This document shows positions 56,301 to 64,000 of a DNA stretch of 64,000 nt, one piece after another. Under the pieces are notes generated by a model that did no database searches, had not been told where the DNA came from, and saw nothing but the letters and a program-made list of their open reading frames with translations. Position 1 is the first letter of the stretch. Each line of letters starts with the position of its first letter. Source of the DNA: Verrucomicrobiota bacterium (GTDB taxonomy: Bacteria; Verrucomicrobiota; Verrucomicrobiia; Opitutales; Opitutaceae); contig JADKHC010000004.1 of assembly GCA_016721945.1 (NCBI GenBank), forward strand, positions 124,001-188,000, in the 5' to 3' direction. The translations under genes were made by a program, and so were the position numbers.

Positions 56301-56330
56301 AGCCTCCGGTCTTCCCGGAGGCTTTTTTTT
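56301..56330 (+). terminator. intrinsic terminator after the HTH gene
   Basis: AGCCTCCGG, loop TCTTC, CCGGAGGCT, followed by eight T. It starts 25 bp after the stop codon. Confidence 0.92.
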
Positions 56331-56388
56331 GCCCTAGGTTGTCGTATGCAATCTTGAACGCAGCGGTGTTGCCGACAGATTTCACGCA

Positions 56389-57297
56389 ATGACTCCGTAT
56401 ATTCAGGCCAATACAAACGGACGGCTGCATGCCGCCGATGAGCCGTCGATCACGCCGCTCAATCGTGGCTATTTGTATGGCGATGCGATTTATGAAGTCT
56501 GGCGAACTTATCACGGAGTGATCTTTGCCTGGGAAGAACATGTTCGCCGACTTGATCGCTCGGCCTCGGCCTTGCATATGGCCTTGCCGCTTACGACTCA
56601 GGCAATGCTCGGCGAAATACAGAAAACAACCGCCGCATTTCGCAATCAGGTTTCTTCGGCCAGCGAACTCTATATACGCTTACAGGTGACACGTGGTTCG
56701 GGACAAATCGGGCTCGATATCGCGCTGGCTGAGAAAACCGAATTTACGATTCTCGTGCAGGAGAATAAACTTTTCCCCGAGGAGAAATTTGCCGCCGGCC
56801 TCAAGCTTTCATTTGCCGAACTACGTCGCAACCCACCCGAGGCGCTCAATCCCGCCTGGAAAACAGGGAACTATCTGAATAATATCCTCTGCCTGCGTGA
56901 GGCGCGGGCGCATGGTGCGGACGAAGTGGTGATCACGAATCTGGCCGGTGAAATCGCCGAAGCGGCAGTCTGTAATATTGGGTTTGTGCGCGCCGGGAGC
57001 GTGGTCACGCCGCCACTCTCTGCGGGTATACTTGCCGGTATCACCCGCGAAATCCTTCTTAAGGCAGTTGCTCCTGCTGTGGGAATCTCGGTATCGGAAG
57101 ATTCGATACGACCGCAGGACCTGTCTGGCATGGAGGAATGTTTTTTGCTCTCAACGACCAAGGATATCACACCCGTGGCGTCCATTTCCGGATACACGTT
57201 TGCTCACGGTTTGGACTCGGTGACGATGCGTTTGAAGCGTGAGTTTCTGAAATACGCGCAGACTTACGCCGAAGCATACCCACTGCTCAGGGCCTAA
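56389..57297 (+). CDS. class IV aminotransferase (PLP-dependent)
   Basis: A 302-residue fold-type IV PLP enzyme. Features are NRGYLYGDAIYEVWRTYHG with the entrance residues, RLDRSASALHM, the catalytic Lys in NPAWKTGNYLNNILC, and the phosphate-cup ITNLAGEIAEAAVCNIG and TTKDITPVASI. Members include branched-chain and D-amino acid aminotransferases and aminodeoxychorismate lyase. The sequence here does not decide among them; a folate link (PabC) is possible because folC lies in the same plus-strand run. manC starts 59 bp downstream. Confidence 0.85.
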   Translation: MTPYIQANTNGRLHAADEPSITPLNRGYLYGDAIYEVWRTYHGVIFAWEEHVRRLDRSASALHMALPLTTQAMLGEIQKTTAAFRNQVSSASELYIRLQVTRGSGQIGLDIALAEKTEFTILVQENKLFPEEKFAAGLKLSFAELRRNPPEALNPAWKTGNYLNNILCLREARAHGADEVVITNLAGEIAEAAVCNIGFVRAGSVVTPPLSAGILAGITREILLKAVAPAVGISVSEDSIRPQDLSGMEECFLLSTTKDITPVASISGYTFAHGLDSVTMRLKREFLKYAQTYAEAYPLLRA

Positions 57298-57356
57298 AGT
57301 TGGGTGCGAAAGAAATTGCACAGCGCATAAAGCGTAGCCAATTCCTATCTCCTCAC

Positions 57357-58445
57357 ATGGCACAAAAATTTGTGGTTATTATTGCTGGTGGCAAAGGTGA
57401 ACGTTTCTGGCCGCAAAGCCGGGCACACCGGCCGAAACATCTTCTACCTATTGTCGGCAAAAAACCGCTACTGGTACAAACGCTCGAGCGCGTCCGTGCG
57501 CTCGTGCCTGCCAAGAATATTTTTGTGATCACTAGTGCGGTGCAGGCCAAGGCGGTGCGCGAAGTTTGTGCTAAGCTGCCCGCAGCAAACATCATTGCCG
57601 AACCGGTCGGCCGCGACACGGCTCCCGCTGTCGGCTTGGCGGCTGCGCTCGTTGGGGCCCGCGATCCCCAAGGCATCTTCGCTGTGCTCCCGGCGGACCA
57701 TGTTATTCACGATGCGAAAGCCTATCAGCGTGATTTGCGCGTAGCTTTCGCTGCGGCGGAATCCGCACCCGTGATGGTCACCATCGGTATTTCTCCGACT
57801 GAACCGGCAACGGGTTTTGGCTATATTCAACGCGGCGAGGCCTGGCAGAAATTTGAAAATTGCCCGGTCTACCGGGTGAAACGTTTTGTCGAAAAACCCA
57901 CGTTGGCGGTGGCCAAGGGTTATCTAGCGGGCGGCGATTATATCTGGAACGCTGGTATGTTTGTTTGGAGCGTTCCGGTAGTTACGGCTGCGTTGGCCAA
58001 ACACGCGCCGGAACTCGACACGGCATTAAAACCGATCCGTGCCGCACTGGCCAAGCGCAAGGCTCTGGCTCCGGTGTTGGCAAAAGTGTATCCGAAGCTC
58101 ACCAAGATTTCGGTCGATTATGCATTGCTCGAAAAGTCCGACAACGTGGTCGTGTTGCCGTCCAGTTTTGACTGGGACGATGTCGGCGCGTGGCCAGCTG
58201 TGCCTAAGCACTACGAAAAAGACGCGTCGGGCAACGTGACGCGGGGACGTGCGCTCATCGAGGGCGGTAGCAATAATATCGTTTTCTCCGAGGGAAATCA
58301 TCTGCTCGCCGTGCTCGGTACTGACGACTTCATTATCGTACACACTCCCGATGCCACTTTGGTTGCGCCGAAGTCCAAAGCGCAGGAAATCAAACTTCTG
58401 CTCAAGCGCATCGAGGCTGAAAAGGATGGCCAGCGCTGGCTGTAA
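57357..58445 (+). CDS. manC: mannose-1-phosphate guanylyltransferase
   Basis: A 362-residue nucleotidyltransferase making GDP-mannose from mannose-1-phosphate and GTP for surface polysaccharides. The N-terminus VVIIAGGKGERFWPQSR binds the nucleotide. FAVLPADHVIHD, FGYIQRGEAW, KRFVEKPTLAVA, YIWNAGMFVW and SFDWDDVGAW are all family landmarks. There is no C-terminal isomerase domain, so it is the single-function form. The ATG at 57357 lies just before the first strand; 19 codons upstream are discarded. Confidence 0.92.
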   Translation: MAQKFVVIIAGGKGERFWPQSRAHRPKHLLPIVGKKPLLVQTLERVRALVPAKNIFVITSAVQAKAVREVCAKLPAANIIAEPVGRDTAPAVGLAAALVGARDPQGIFAVLPADHVIHDAKAYQRDLRVAFAAAESAPVMVTIGISPTEPATGFGYIQRGEAWQKFENCPVYRVKRFVEKPTLAVAKGYLAGGDYIWNAGMFVWSVPVVTAALAKHAPELDTALKPIRAALAKRKALAPVLAKVYPKLTKISVDYALLEKSDNVVVLPSSFDWDDVGAWPAVPKHYEKDASGNVTRGRALIEGGSNNIVFSEGNHLLAVLGTDDFIIVHTPDATLVAPKSKAQEIKLLLKRIEAEKDGQRWL

Positions 58446-58478
58446 AGTGAAACGTCACACGCTGTCATTATTATCCGA

Positions 58479-58538
58479 GGTAGGGCGGGGCCGCTGGGCC
58501 CGCCGAGCGAACGGACGGCCCGGCGGTCCGTCCCTACC
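58479..58538. repeat. GGTAGGG/CCCTACC palindromic repeat
   Basis: GGTAGGGCGGGGCCGCTGGG begins and GGTCCGTCCCTACC ends a 60 bp hairpin-rich element between manC and ruvX. It shares its GGTAGGGC and CCCTACC ends with 61441-61515. Confidence 0.65.
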
Positions 58539-58582
58539 AATAATGCACGGGATCGAGCTACCACGGGAACCAAATTCCTAAC

Positions 58583-59017
58583 ATGCGGTGTCTTGGCATT
58601 GATTACGGGGCAAAACGCGTCGGTCTTAGCTACGGCGACGAGATCGGTGTGGCCACGCCGCTGCCTGCACTGATCGATGCTGAACCAGCCAAACGCTGGG
58701 CCGCGCTTGTGGCATTAGTGAAGGCACGGAAAATCACTGACTTCGTGTTGGGTTTTCCGTTTAACATGGACGACACCGTCGGTTTTAAGGCGAAGGAGGT
58801 TGAAGCCTTCGCAGAAAAATTGCGTACGGCGTTTGGTTTGCCCGTGCATTTCGTCGATGAGCGGCTCACGTCGTACGAGGCAGAGTCTTCGATCCCGAAG
58901 GCGAAGCGTCGTGAGGTTCGTGCGAGCGGACTCGTCGATTCACGAGCGGCCACGATCATCCTCCAGGATTTTCTGAATGAGAAAGTAGTACCGCCGCCAC
59001 CGGAGGACGAGTCGTGA
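58583..59017 (+). CDS. ruvX: RuvX/YqgF-family nuclease
   Basis: A 144-residue RNase H-fold protein. CLGIDYGAKRVGLSYGD carries the first catalytic Asp, FVLGFPFNMDDTVG the middle motif, and FVDERLTSYEAE with DSRAATIILQDFL the C-terminal acidic residues. The family is named for Holliday junction resolution but is best known for 16S rRNA 5' maturation. Its stop overlaps the GTG of truA by three bases, so the two are translationally coupled. Confidence 0.92.
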   Translation: MRCLGIDYGAKRVGLSYGDEIGVATPLPALIDAEPAKRWAALVALVKARKITDFVLGFPFNMDDTVGFKAKEVEAFAEKLRTAFGLPVHFVDERLTSYEAESSIPKAKRREVRASGLVDSRAATIILQDFLNEKVVPPPPEDES

Positions 59018-59784
59018 GCGGCAAGACGGAGATCCGTGATCCGGCAGTGCAGCGTTGGAAATGCGTGTGCGCTTACGACGGCACGAACTTCGCCGGTTGG
59101 CAAAGTCAGCATGGCGGCGGAGCGATTCAGGATGTGATCGAGGCGCGGCTCACACAGATGTTCGGCGGATTACTGCGCATCAATGCGAGCGGGCGTACCG
59201 ATGCGGGCGTGCATGCGCACGGGCAGGTTTTTCATTTTGATGCGGCGTGGAAGCACGGTCCGGAAAGATTGCGCGCAGCGATGTGCGTGGGCCTTCCTGC
59301 GGCCATTCAGCTCAAATCGGTGCGAGCGGTTAAACCGGATTTCCATTCACGATTCACCGCGACGGGGAAAATCTACGTTTATCATCTCTATCTCGGTGAC
59401 GCCGATCCGTTCACGAGGCCGTTCGCTTGGGCGATTGGCAAACCACTCGATATCGAGTCCATGAAGGCGGCGACGGCGGTCTTGCGCGGGAAACATGATT
59501 TCCGCGCTTTCTCGGCACTGAATGGTCCGCCGAAGGACGACACGGTGCGCGATTTGAGGCGTTTAGAACTGGTTCGGCGTGGGCCGCGTGTGCGCATCAC
59601 GGCCGAGGCCGATGGTTTTATGTACAAGATGGTGCGCAGCCTGGTCGGCGCGGTGGTTGCGGTGGGCGAGGGGAAGATGACACCCGCGCAGCTTCGGGAG
59701 CTTTTGCGGTCGAAGCAACGCACGCCGCTTGTGCAGACGGCACCGCCGCAGGGGCTGTTTTTGGTTAAGGTTCTGTATTCATAA
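59014..59784 (+). CDS. truA: tRNA pseudouridine(38-40) synthase
   Basis: A 256-residue enzyme converting uridines 38-40 of the anticodon arm. CAYDGTNFAGWQSQ opens the domain, ASGRTDAGVHAHGQVFHF holds the catalytic Asp, and DFRAFSALNG and YKMVRSLVGAVVAVGEGKM follow. The GTG start at 59014 overlaps the ruvX stop. comF begins directly after its stop codon. Confidence 0.94.
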   Translation: MSGKTEIRDPAVQRWKCVCAYDGTNFAGWQSQHGGGAIQDVIEARLTQMFGGLLRINASGRTDAGVHAHGQVFHFDAAWKHGPERLRAAMCVGLPAAIQLKSVRAVKPDFHSRFTATGKIYVYHLYLGDADPFTRPFAWAIGKPLDIESMKAATAVLRGKHDFRAFSALNGPPKDDTVRDLRRLELVRRGPRVRITAEADGFMYKMVRSLVGAVVAVGEGKMTPAQLRELLRSKQRTPLVQTAPPQGLFLVKVLYS

Positions 59785-59785
59785 A

Positions 59786-60520
59786 ATGAGCACGCTGCTT
59801 AAACGGCTGACTCGCGGGTTGGGCGATGTGGCGTTTCCGCCGGTCTGCGTGTCGTGCGACGGATTGGTTGAAGCTGGTGCGTATCGGCATGTCTGCGTGA
59901 AGTGCGCGGAGAAATTCGATTTTGTTGAGGCCCCGGCCTGCTACGTATGCGGGCATCCGTTCTATGGCGAACTCGCCGGCGAGCGGATGTGTCCGCATTG
60001 CGAGGGACTGGCTCCGGCTTTTCGCGAAGGGCGGACGTGCGTGCTCTTCAAAGGGCCGGCCCGCGGATTGGTGCATGAGTTGAAATATCATCGCGGACTT
60101 TTTGCGCTGGTGGATATCGAGGAGGCTATTCGACATTCACCGCGCGTTTTGGAGCTCGTGCGCGACGCCGTGCTGGTGCCGGTGCCATTACATTCGCGAA
60201 AGGAACGGGAGCGCGGTTATAACCAATCATTATTACTGGCAGAATGTTTCGCTCGCGCTGCTGGCGGTGCAACGCGAGTTGAGTCGTTGTTACACCGCGA
60301 GATAGACACGGTTTCTCAGACCGCGTTTGATCGAAATACGCGGCGCATCAACCTGAAAAATGCCTTTGCACTTACGCGGCGCGTCGCCATAAACACCGCT
60401 CTGCATTACGTACTTGTCGATGATGTCTTCACTACCGGTTCAACCCTTAACAGCTGCGCAGGCGTACTCCGCCGGGCGGGCTGCTTGAGTCTGGACGTCG
60501 TCACTTTTGGTCACGGTTAA
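59786..60520 (+). CDS. comF: ComF-family phosphoribosyltransferase-like protein
   Basis: A 244-residue protein from the ATG at 59786. The N-terminus holds a zinc-ribbon-like set of cysteines (PPVCVSCDG, VCVKCAEKF, CYVCGHPF, MCPHCEG), and the C-terminus a type I PRTase fold with the PRPP loop VLVDDVFTTGSTLNSC. PVPLHSRKERERGYNQS is the usual ComF segment. In competent bacteria ComF helps single-stranded DNA uptake, but homologues are widespread and other competence genes are absent here. It is tightly packed between truA and accD. Confidence 0.9.
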   Translation: MSTLLKRLTRGLGDVAFPPVCVSCDGLVEAGAYRHVCVKCAEKFDFVEAPACYVCGHPFYGELAGERMCPHCEGLAPAFREGRTCVLFKGPARGLVHELKYHRGLFALVDIEEAIRHSPRVLELVRDAVLVPVPLHSRKERERGYNQSLLLAECFARAAGGATRVESLLHREIDTVSQTAFDRNTRRINLKNAFALTRRVAINTALHYVLVDDVFTTGSTLNSCAGVLRRAGCLSLDVVTFGHG

Positions 60521-60528
60521 CTCACGCT

Positions 60529-61398
60529 ATGTCGCTTTTTAGCAAACCGCAGTATTCCACCGTCGTTGTTAAGAAAAAAGACATCCCCAAGGGGCTGTGG
60601 ACCAAGTGCCCGATCTCCGGCGAGATCGTCTTCAACAAGGAACTCGAGGACAACCTCATGGTGGTGCCCAAATCGGGCTACCATTTCCCGATCCAAGCGC
60701 GGGCACGGATCGCGGCGCTTTTCGATCCGAACACATTTGAAGAAGCCGATGCCAAAGTTCGCTCGGCTGATCCGTTAAAATTCGTCGATTCGCAGCCCTA
60801 TCCCGAACGTCTCAAAAAGTACGAAAAAGAGAGTGGCTTGCCCGAGGCCGTCGTTTGCGGCACCGGGAAAATCCACGACCTCAATGTTTCTGTTGCGGTG
60901 ATGGATTTCCGTTTTTGTGGCGGTGCGATGGGTTCGGCGTCGGGCGAAAAAATCACCCGGGCCATCGAAGTCGCGCTGAAAAAGAAAATCCCCTGTATCA
61001 TCTTCAGCGCATCCGGCGGCGCGCGCATGCAGGAAGGCATTTTCTCGCTCATGCAGATGGCCAAGACGAGTGCCGCGCTCGGCCGACTTGCCGAAGCGAA
61101 GTTGCCCTTTATCTCGGTGCTCACGCATCCGACCATGGGTGGCGTAACGGCCAGCTTTGCCACTCTGGGCGATGTCATCCTCGCTGAGCCCGGAGCGCTG
61201 GTGGGTTTTGCTGGAGCCCGCGTGATCAAGGAAACGACAAAACAGACGCTACCTCCAGGTTTCCAAAGCGCAGAATTCCTCCTTCAACACGGTTTGATTG
61301 ACCAGATCGTAAGCCGTCTAGATATGCGCGACCGCCTGCGCGATCTACTGCTCGCGTTGTACGTTGGAAAATTGCCAGCGGCAAATGCCAAGAGCTGA
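60529..61398 (+). CDS. accD: acetyl-CoA carboxylase carboxyltransferase beta subunit, zinc-finger cysteines lost
   Basis: A 289-residue AccD that with AccA transfers CO2 from biotin to acetyl-CoA in the first step of fatty acid synthesis. The crotonase-like core is intact (FCGGAMGSASGEKITRAIE, FSASGGARMQEGIFSLMQMA, LTHPTMGGVTASFA, AGARVIKETT). The N-terminal zinc ribbon normally carries four cysteines (CPxC and CPxC). Here only Cys27 remains: the segments read KCPISG and VVPKSG, with Ser30, Val46 and Ser49 replacing the others. The rest of the ribbon is conserved, so the fold may persist without zinc. It starts nine bases after the comF stop. Confidence 0.93.
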   Translation: MSLFSKPQYSTVVVKKKDIPKGLWTKCPISGEIVFNKELEDNLMVVPKSGYHFPIQARARIAALFDPNTFEEADAKVRSADPLKFVDSQPYPERLKKYEKESGLPEAVVCGTGKIHDLNVSVAVMDFRFCGGAMGSASGEKITRAIEVALKKKIPCIIFSASGGARMQEGIFSLMQMAKTSAALGRLAEAKLPFISVLTHPTMGGVTASFATLGDVILAEPGALVGFAGARVIKETTKQTLPPGFQSAEFLLQHGLIDQIVSRLDMRDRLRDLLLALYVGKLPAANAKS

Positions 61399-61440
61399 GT
61401 TCACGTTGCCTGCGAAAGCGGGGAGGCTTTTCTCCTCCGG

Positions 61441-61515
61441 GGTAGGGCGGATTATCCTTAATCCGTCGGCTTCGACTCCGCATCAACCGGCGCGTTAGGG
61501 ATAACGCGCCCTACC
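61441..61515. repeat. paired GGTAGGGC...GCCCTACC hairpins
   Basis: GGTAGGGCGGATTATCCTTA and GCGTTAGGGATAACGCGCCC followed by TACC form two hairpins (CGGATTA/TAATCCG and GCGTTA/TAACGC) with matching outer ends. The layout mirrors the REP doublets with a different sequence. Confidence 0.65.
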
Positions 61516-61534
61516 ACCTGAGGCGTTTTATTTT

Positions 61535-62845
61535 TTGAATACGAAAAGGCAAAACTTCACCGACTACGCTGCTGTTCAGGAATACCTGTTCAGCTTGAAG
61601 GCGAAGGGCGTGAAATACGGCATCGACCGGATGAACTCATGGCTTGAAGCCATCGGTCATCCGGAAAAGCGTACCCCGGTTATCCACATCACCGGAACCA
61701 ATGGTAAGGGATCAACGGCGGCGATGCTTGAATCGATTTTTCGCGCGGCGGGGTGGCGCACGGGCCTTTATACTTCGCCGCATCTCGTGCGCTTGGGCGA
61801 ACGCGTGCAGGTGAACCGCGAGCTGCTTACCGAGCAAGAAATCACGGCTTATACGAGCGAACTTAAACCGATCGCCGAAGCGGTTTCGCGGGATAATCCG
61901 GATGATCACCCCAGTTTTTTTGAGTTTATGACGGCAATGGCGTTCCATCAATTTGCCCGCAAGCAGTGTGACATTGCACTGATTGAGGTCGGACTCGGCG
62001 GACGTTTGGACGCGACCAATGTCGTCATGCCTGAAATTGCCGTGATCACATCGGTCGGGCTTGATCACTGTGAGATGCTGGGCGACACGATCGAGAAGAT
62101 CGCCGAGGAAAAAGCCGGCATTATCAAACCAGGTAAACCGGTGGTGATTGGTTATTTGCCGCAGGAAGCTGAGCGGGTGGTGCGAGAGATCGCAGCGAAT
62201 CGGAGCGCTAAAGTCTACGCTGTGCGCGAGGCGTTCGGTGATGATCCGGTGCGTTGTCCAACGACGAATCTTGAGGGCGAATACCAGCGCAGTAACGCTG
62301 CGACTGCGACACTCGTTGCGAAGATTTTGCCCACGAACTGGCGGCTCGACGACGACGTTATTAGCCGTGGCCTACAGAGCGTTTCATGGGCAGGACGCTG
62401 GCAACGCATGAAACTGGGCGGACGCACTTTGATTTTGGATGCTTCGCACAATCCCGAAGGTGCCCAGGTTTTGGATACAAATTTGAAACGCTTGCTCGCT
62501 GAAAATGGACGTCCTCCGGTTGTCGTGACAGGCGTGCTGGGTGCGATGCGAGCGCGTCCGCTGCTGGAAACTATTTGCCGCTATGCGCGGGAAATCCATT
62601 TGGTCATGCCGCAGCAGGCTAGGGCATGTACGTTTGAACAACTGGAGGCGCTGGTGCCGACCAACTACACTGGCACAATTCGATGCACGACGGTAGACGA
62701 GGTTTTTCCCGGGCCCGGGCTGTGCACCGTGGGCAGCGCGCAAGATACGGTGCTCGTTACTGGGTCGATCTATCTGCTGGGCGAGGTGCTCGCGCGGCTC
62801 GAACCAGAACGCGGCCCCGGCGAAGGGCGGTTGCAGGATTTCTAG
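61535..62845 (+). CDS. folC: folylpolyglutamate synthase / dihydrofolate synthase
   Basis: A 436-residue Mur-ligase-family enzyme adding glutamate to folates. The P-loop is ITGTNGKGSTAAMLESI; YTSPHLVRLGERVQVN, IEVGLGGRLDATNVV, ITSVGLDHCEMLG and LDASHNPEGAQVL are the family blocks. No ATG fits; the TTG at 61535 (Leu codon read as Met, then NTKRQNF) is the best start, with a weak TGAGG upstream. It ends the plus-strand run. Confidence 0.92.
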   Translation: MNTKRQNFTDYAAVQEYLFSLKAKGVKYGIDRMNSWLEAIGHPEKRTPVIHITGTNGKGSTAAMLESIFRAAGWRTGLYTSPHLVRLGERVQVNRELLTEQEITAYTSELKPIAEAVSRDNPDDHPSFFEFMTAMAFHQFARKQCDIALIEVGLGGRLDATNVVMPEIAVITSVGLDHCEMLGDTIEKIAEEKAGIIKPGKPVVIGYLPQEAERVVREIAANRSAKVYAVREAFGDDPVRCPTTNLEGEYQRSNAATATLVAKILPTNWRLDDDVISRGLQSVSWAGRWQRMKLGGRTLILDASHNPEGAQVLDTNLKRLLAENGRPPVVVTGVLGAMRARPLLETICRYAREIHLVMPQQARACTFEQLEALVPTNYTGTIRCTTVDEVFPGPGLCTVGSAQDTVLVTGSIYLLGEVLARLEPERGPGEGRLQDF

Positions 62846-63146
62846 CCTGTTGTGGTGGGTGAAACGGTTCGGTGGTAGATGCCATGAGGCCGACAACCGG
62901 GACGAAAACGTCCAACCTGTCGGCCCGATGAATAAAAAAACTAACGAAGTAAAGTTAAGGGAACGTATCCTCGGCAATGAGACTGAGGTGATAAAACAGA
63001 GACTGGATGTGCATGCGGCGTGCAAGTGGTGATGCCGGTGCACAGCTACGCATGGATAGCAGGTTAGCCGGGCCAAACGCCCTGGGCCAAGGGACGTGAG
63101 ACTCTCCGCAAGACTGTGCCTGAAAAGGATTCTCGCTTGGAGCGAA
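62846..63146. other. intergenic region with one long hairpin (62889-62924)
   Basis: GCCGACA (62889-62895) pairs with TGTCGGC (62918-62924), and inside it GGACG pairs with CGTCC around an AAAA loop. There is no T-run on the plus strand, so it is not a standard terminator for folC, though it could stabilise that 3' end. Nothing else stands out between folC and the convergent kinase gene. Confidence 0.5.
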
Positions 63147-64000
63147 TCAGTCGTGCGCTTGGTGCAACTTGACGACACGAAGCAGTACTTCTTGTAGTTC
63201 GGCGACCCGTGTCGGTTTCGAAAGATAGTCGTTCATGCCGGCCTGAATGCACTTTTCGCGATCACCCATCATCGCGTTGGCTGTCATTGCAATAATCGGG
63301 ATTTTATTCTCATCGGTTGAGCGTAGCCTGTGCGTCGTTTCGTATCCGTCGAGTTCAGGCATCTGACAATCCATTAGGACTAAATCAAAGTTTGACTCGC
63401 GCAGTGCTTCGATCGCGAGAAGTCCATTGCCCACGATTTTTGTTATACAGCCGAGCCTGCTCAATTGTATTTGTATCACGCGCTGATTCACAACGTTGTC
63501 TTCGGCCACGAGCACACGAAGACCTTTGAGTGGGCTTAGATCGTTGATTTGCGGTTTATTCGAGCGTTCGACTATCGGCGTTGTGCTGGTGCCTTTCGTT
63601 GCGGAGTGCTGGAAATCGACGGTGAACCAGAATATAGAACCAATGCCATTGTCTCTTGGTCGCATGCCTATTTCTCCACCCATGAGCTCCACAATTTGGC
63701 GGGAGATTGCCAAGCCCAAGCCCGTGCCACCAAAACGGCGTGTCGTGGACGAGTCTGCTTGTGTGAATGGCGTGAAGAGTTGTTTTCCAACCTCAGGCGG
63801 TATACCTATTCCGGAGTCTTCGACTTCAAAACGGAGTGGTATGGCTTTGGTTGGCCCCGTTGATTTTGGTTCTTTTTCCACGCGAATAGACACACTGCCT
63901 TTTTCAGTGAATTTCACGGCGTTGCCCATAAGGTTCAGGAGAACTTGACGAAGCCTTCCTGGGTCTCCGCGAACAGTGCTGGGTACGTCCTTGGTGAACG
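63147..64000 (-). CDS. hybrid sensor histidine kinase, C-terminal part (cut by window edge)
   Basis: The frame is open to the window edge, so the N-terminus lies outside. What is visible starts in the ATPase domain: RLRQVLLNLMGNAVKFTE (N box), EVEDSGIGIPPEV (G1), FTQADSSTTRRFGGTGLGLAIS (F and G2 boxes, split across the ATP lid). A receiver domain follows with VLVAEDNVVNQRV, phosphoacceptor Asp in VLMDCQMPELDG, and IAMTANAM. This is the BarA/ArcB-like hybrid layout. No output domain follows the receiver, so the phosphate probably passes to another protein encoded elsewhere. Confidence 0.9.
   Translation of the reverse strand, partial: FTKDVPSTVRGDPGRLRQVLLNLMGNAVKFTEKGSVSIRVEKEPKSTGPTKAIPLRFEVEDSGIGIPPEVGKQLFTPFTQADSSTTRRFGGTGLGLAISRQIVELMGGEIGMRPRDNGIGSIFWFTVDFQHSATKGTSTTPIVERSNKPQINDLSPLKGLRVLVAEDNVVNQRVIQIQLSRLGCITKIVGNGLLAIEALRESNFDLVLMDCQMPELDGYETTHRLRSTDENKIPIIAMTANAMMGDREKCIQAGMNDYLSKPTRVAELQEVLLRVVKLHQAHD

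Overview
The window looks like a chromosomal segment of a GC-rich member of the Verrucomicrobia, most likely Opitutaceae. This is inferred from content: secreted proteins with very long poly-serine linkers and an Ala-Ser-Gly6 plus hydrophobic C-terminal tail, a TonB-like envelope protein, few Shine-Dalgarno sites, frequent GTG/TTG starts and many families of short palindromic intergenic repeats. No 16S rRNA gene is present to confirm it.

Layout. 1-5.7 kb holds a PP2C phosphatase with a TPR partner, a DinG/XPD-type helicase and a divergent P1B-4 metal ATPase. 5.8-20 kb is the clearest accessory block: five consecutive minus-strand genes for exported proteins (a xylose-isomerase-like TIM barrel, a beta-propeller, a clan GH-A glycosidase with carbohydrate-binding modules, a large Ig-containing protein and a BNR/Asp-box lipoprotein). 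All carry poly-Ser spacers; four end in a GlyGly-CTERM-like anchor and the fifth is a lipoprotein. Together they look like a surface-displayed carbohydrate-handling set. 20-28.8 kb carries NAD synthetase, a Maf-like protein, a TonB-like protein, a pseudouridine synthase, TypA and an outer-membrane barrel. 28.9-30.5 kb has no credible protein gene; the minus strand reads as a large (~0.9 kb) structured RNA with many GNRA/UUCG-capped hairpins and a strong intrinsic terminator. 30.5-37 kb is an envelope group (Sel1-repeat protein, tail-specific protease, epimerase). 37-51 kb is housekeeping (HrpB, SGNH hydrolase, HemJ, acyl-ACP thioesterase, HAD phosphatase, AlaRS, tRNA-Gly, Deg protease, cytidine deaminase, Ogt, dGTPase). 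51-55.7 kb has a hybrid histidine kinase, an HTH-MBL protein and an SDR enzyme. 55.9-62.8 kb is a plus-strand run (HTH/histone-like protein, class IV aminotransferase, ManC, RuvX, TruA, ComF, AccD, FolC). The window ends inside a second hybrid kinase.

Repeats are the other theme. A ~75 bp REP doublet occurs six times in full and once as a half; all six full copies lie just after a stop codon in the same orientation relative to that gene. A ~190 bp MITE-like element occurs three times, twice ending at a stop codon. Short repeats also seem to have entered coding sequence, in the interdomain linkers of NadE and HrpB.

Three conserved genes (metal ATPase, TonB-like, alaS) are each broken by one single-base frameshift. 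Because alaS is essential, base-calling or assembly error is the likeliest cause.
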